From a virus, in IMG/VR virus record IMGVR_UViG_3300032288_006024, positions 1 through 21,064 of that record: DNA of 21,064 nt; one strand, given 5' to 3'. Shown one piece after another: positions 20,069 to 21,064 of this stretch. The translations under genes and the position numbers were made by a program. Each line of letters starts with the position of its first letter. The first letter of the stretch is position 1. The notes below the pieces were generated by a model that ran no database searches, was not told the DNA's origin, and worked only from the letters and a program-made list of their open reading frames with translations.

Positions 20069-20719
20069 CTATTTTATAGGACAATGGATTGCGGAATAGA
20101 TATATCTATGATTGAGCCTTAGCCTGACTCCCATAGACCTGGCGGCAGTCTCGACATCCGTAAGGCATTCGCCATCGGCGCCGCCCACCAGAATCACGTC
20201 TCTGACTTCTTCAATGCCTTCATTGACACCCTGTGCCTGAGCGACTTCGGTAAAAAGCTCGTGAAGCTTCTTAGGCATGTGATACCATCTATGGTTGTTG
20301 CCGACATATACTATAAGAGTGCCTTCTTTGGTAGGGAATACGTCTCCTTTTTGCAGCTCGTCCGAATCTTCTTTGGATTTTACCTCTTCATATGTATCCG
20401 GATCTAAAACGTTTTTATAGAAATCGGCGTCTACGTCGTAGTTGTATCTCTTCTCGATCAAGTCCGCCTGATTGGGAAAATGATAGAGGTCTTTGTGCAC
20501 CGGAATCTCAGGATCTTCATCGTAAAGATAGTCTTTGTCGACGTTCTTGCCGTCTACGTGGTTGTCCCAAATCTGATAAACCTTGCTAAACTCATTGCAG
20601 TACTTCTTCAGCTCGTTGAGATAGATTTCATTGAAGAACTTCTTGAATGACTTCTGAACATCGACGACGATAAGAATGTCTTTGCTGCTGTGGCTTTCGA
20701 ACGTTTTTAGGTATCTCAT
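20069..20719 (-). CDS. Isochorismatase/nicotinamidase-like hydrolase
   Basis: 216 aa. The cysteine-hydrolase fold is indicated by DILIVVDVQKSF with Asp20, QIWDNHVDG (49-57, a possible metal-binding Asp/His pair as in nicotinamidases), LIEKRYNYD with Lys90, and VGGADGECLTDVETAARSMG with Cys185, giving the Asp-Lys-Cys triad. A polar insertion (about 91-130) is unusual for the family. Nicotinamidase activity would feed NAD recycling; isochorismatase or other amide hydrolysis is possible. It is first in a three-gene minus operon with two late-like motifs upstream. Confidence 0.7.
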   Translation of the reverse strand: MRYLKTFESHSSKDILIVVDVQKSFKKFFNEIYLNELKKYCNEFSKVYQIWDNHVDGKNVDKDYLYDEDPEIPVHKDLYHFPNQADLIEKRYNYDVDADFYKNVLDPDTYEEVKSKEDSDELQKGDVFPTKEGTLIVYVGNNHRWYHMPKKLHELFTEVAQAQGVNEGIEEVRDVILVGGADGECLTDVETAARSMGVRLRLNHRYIYSAIHCPIK

Positions 20720-20723
20720 CTAC

Positions 20724-20733
20724 TATATATTAT
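20724..20733 (-). promoter_or_regulatory. Late-promoter-like motif ATAATATATA (proximal)
   Basis: One mismatch to TTAATATATA, ending four bases before the ATG at 20719. Confidence 0.4.
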
Positions 20734-20748
20734 TTCAGATTTATAGAT

Positions 20749-20758
20749 TATATATTAA
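20749..20758 (-). promoter_or_regulatory. Late-promoter-like motif TTAATATATA (distal)
   Basis: Exact TTAATATATA on the minus strand, 29 bases before the ATG at 20719 and just past the terminator of the upstream gene. Confidence 0.6.
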
Positions 20759-20761
20759 ATA

Positions 20762-20788
20762 AAAAACCCATCATTCTGATGGGTTTTT
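20762..20788 (-). terminator. Terminator of the right-edge gene
   Basis: Perfect 12-bp stem AAAAACCCATCA/TGATGGGTTTTT with a TTC loop and a T-run on the minus strand. Confidence 0.9.
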
Positions 20789-20806
20789 AAAATTCCAATA
20801 TTTTTA

Positions 20807-21064
20807 TTAAGCCGGAAGTTCTTCTTCGCCCTCTTCTTTCTCTTCTTGTCCTTCTTCCTCTTCTTGTCCCTGACCTTGTCCTTGAGCTTGTCCTTGAGCT
20901 TGTCCTTGAGCTTGTCCTTGAGCTTGTCCTTGAGCTTGTCCTTGAGCTTGAGCTTGTCCTTGAGCTTGAGCTTGTCCTTGAGCTTGAGCTTGTCCTTGAG
21001 CTTGTGGCTCTTCAAATTCTCCCTCTTGTGCCTGACCTTGTCCTTGTGCCTGACCTTGTCCTTG
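20807..21064 (-). CDS. C-terminal part of a protein with a QAQG-repeat tail
   Basis: 85 visible codons in the frame that stays open to the window edge; the start is beyond it. The tail is built of Gln-Ala-Gln-Gly units, interrupted by EGEFEEP, and ends in a Glu/Gln-rich stretch closing with EELPA. This frame was preferred to the Lys/Leu/Asp-rich one because it runs open off the edge, ends just before a strong terminator, and has the same Ala/Gly/Gln/Glu character as the portal tail. The folded part of the protein is not in view, so its identity is unknown; a structural protein is a guess. Confidence 0.65.
   Translation of the reverse strand, partial: QGQGQAQGQGQAQEGEFEEPQAQGQAQAQGQAQAQGQAQAQGQAQGQAQGQAQGQAQGQAQGQGQGQEEEEGQEEKEEGEEELPA
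20876..21005. repeat. Short tandem repeats encoding Gln-Ala-Gln-Gly
   Basis: A 12-base unit (TTGTCCTTGAGC on plus) and an 18-base variant with an extra TTGAGC repeat about nine times in a row. Near-perfect identity suggests recent slippage and length variation between relatives. Confidence 0.85.

Noticed and set aside
20755-21015. Lys/Leu/Asp-rich 86-aa open frame on minus
   Set aside because: It runs through the terminator and is the out-of-frame reading of the repeats. The QAQG frame stays open to the edge and stops before the terminator.

Overview
The window is part of a large T4-like tailed phage (myovirus) genome, most likely from a phage of a Bacteroidota host. The phage assignment rests on recognisable T4-type proteins: capsid gp23, prohead protease gp21 fused to a scaffold (gp22 role), portal gp20, head-completion nuclease gp4, baseplate gp25, clamp-loader gp44, late sigma factor gp55 and a probable gp15 tail-sheath stabiliser. 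The host guess rests on a promoter of the Bacteroidota form (TTTG, 19 nt, TAnnTTTG) in front of an RNA gene, on A/T-rich start regions without clear Shine-Dalgarno sequences, and on a class II glutamine synthetase.

Layout. Bases 2-541 hold the 3' part of an AT-rich HNH endonuclease gene. Bases 562-924 (minus) hold a tmRNA gene (ssrA); the acceptor stem, PK1 pseudoknot, tag frame with tandem stops and stop-codon hairpin can all be read in the sequence. Bases 996-7214 (minus) run leftward: protease-scaffold fusion, major capsid protein, a standalone NFACT-R domain protein, a zinc aminopeptidase-like protein and a small acidic protein. Bases 7416-10150 (plus) are an inserted three-gene operon: a truncated zinc-finger protein, a full RNase R, and an unknown protein. 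It splits the usual gp20-gp21-gp22-gp23 head cassette, because the portal gene lies on its far side (10193-11902, minus). Bases 11975-13883 hold an unknown phage protein (minus), gp4 (plus), and a two-gene operon of a small membrane protein and a conserved unknown. Bases 14039-15524 hold glutamine synthetase (plus) facing the gp55-like sigma factor (minus). Bases 15651-18044 (minus) hold an unknown, probably abundant 427-aa protein and the gp15-like protein. Bases 18090-19470 (plus) hold the gp44-like clamp loader and gp25. Bases 19456-20719 (minus) hold three small genes, one of them isochorismatase-like. The right edge cuts a gene whose C-terminus is a Gln/Ala/Gly/Glu repeat.

How it works together. 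Most structural genes are preceded by TTAATATATA or TTTATATATA, which I propose is the late promoter read by the gp55-like sigma factor. The motif is absent before glutamine synthetase, the sigma factor and the RNase R operon. The most unusual feature is that one phage stretch carries a tmRNA with a long tag that does not end in LAA, an RNase R (the nuclease tied to trans-translation) and an NFACT-R domain (the ribosome-quality-control domain of RqcH). I infer a phage-encoded ribosome-rescue and RNA-quality-control set. Glutamine synthetase would be an auxiliary metabolic gene supplying glutamine for nucleotide synthesis.
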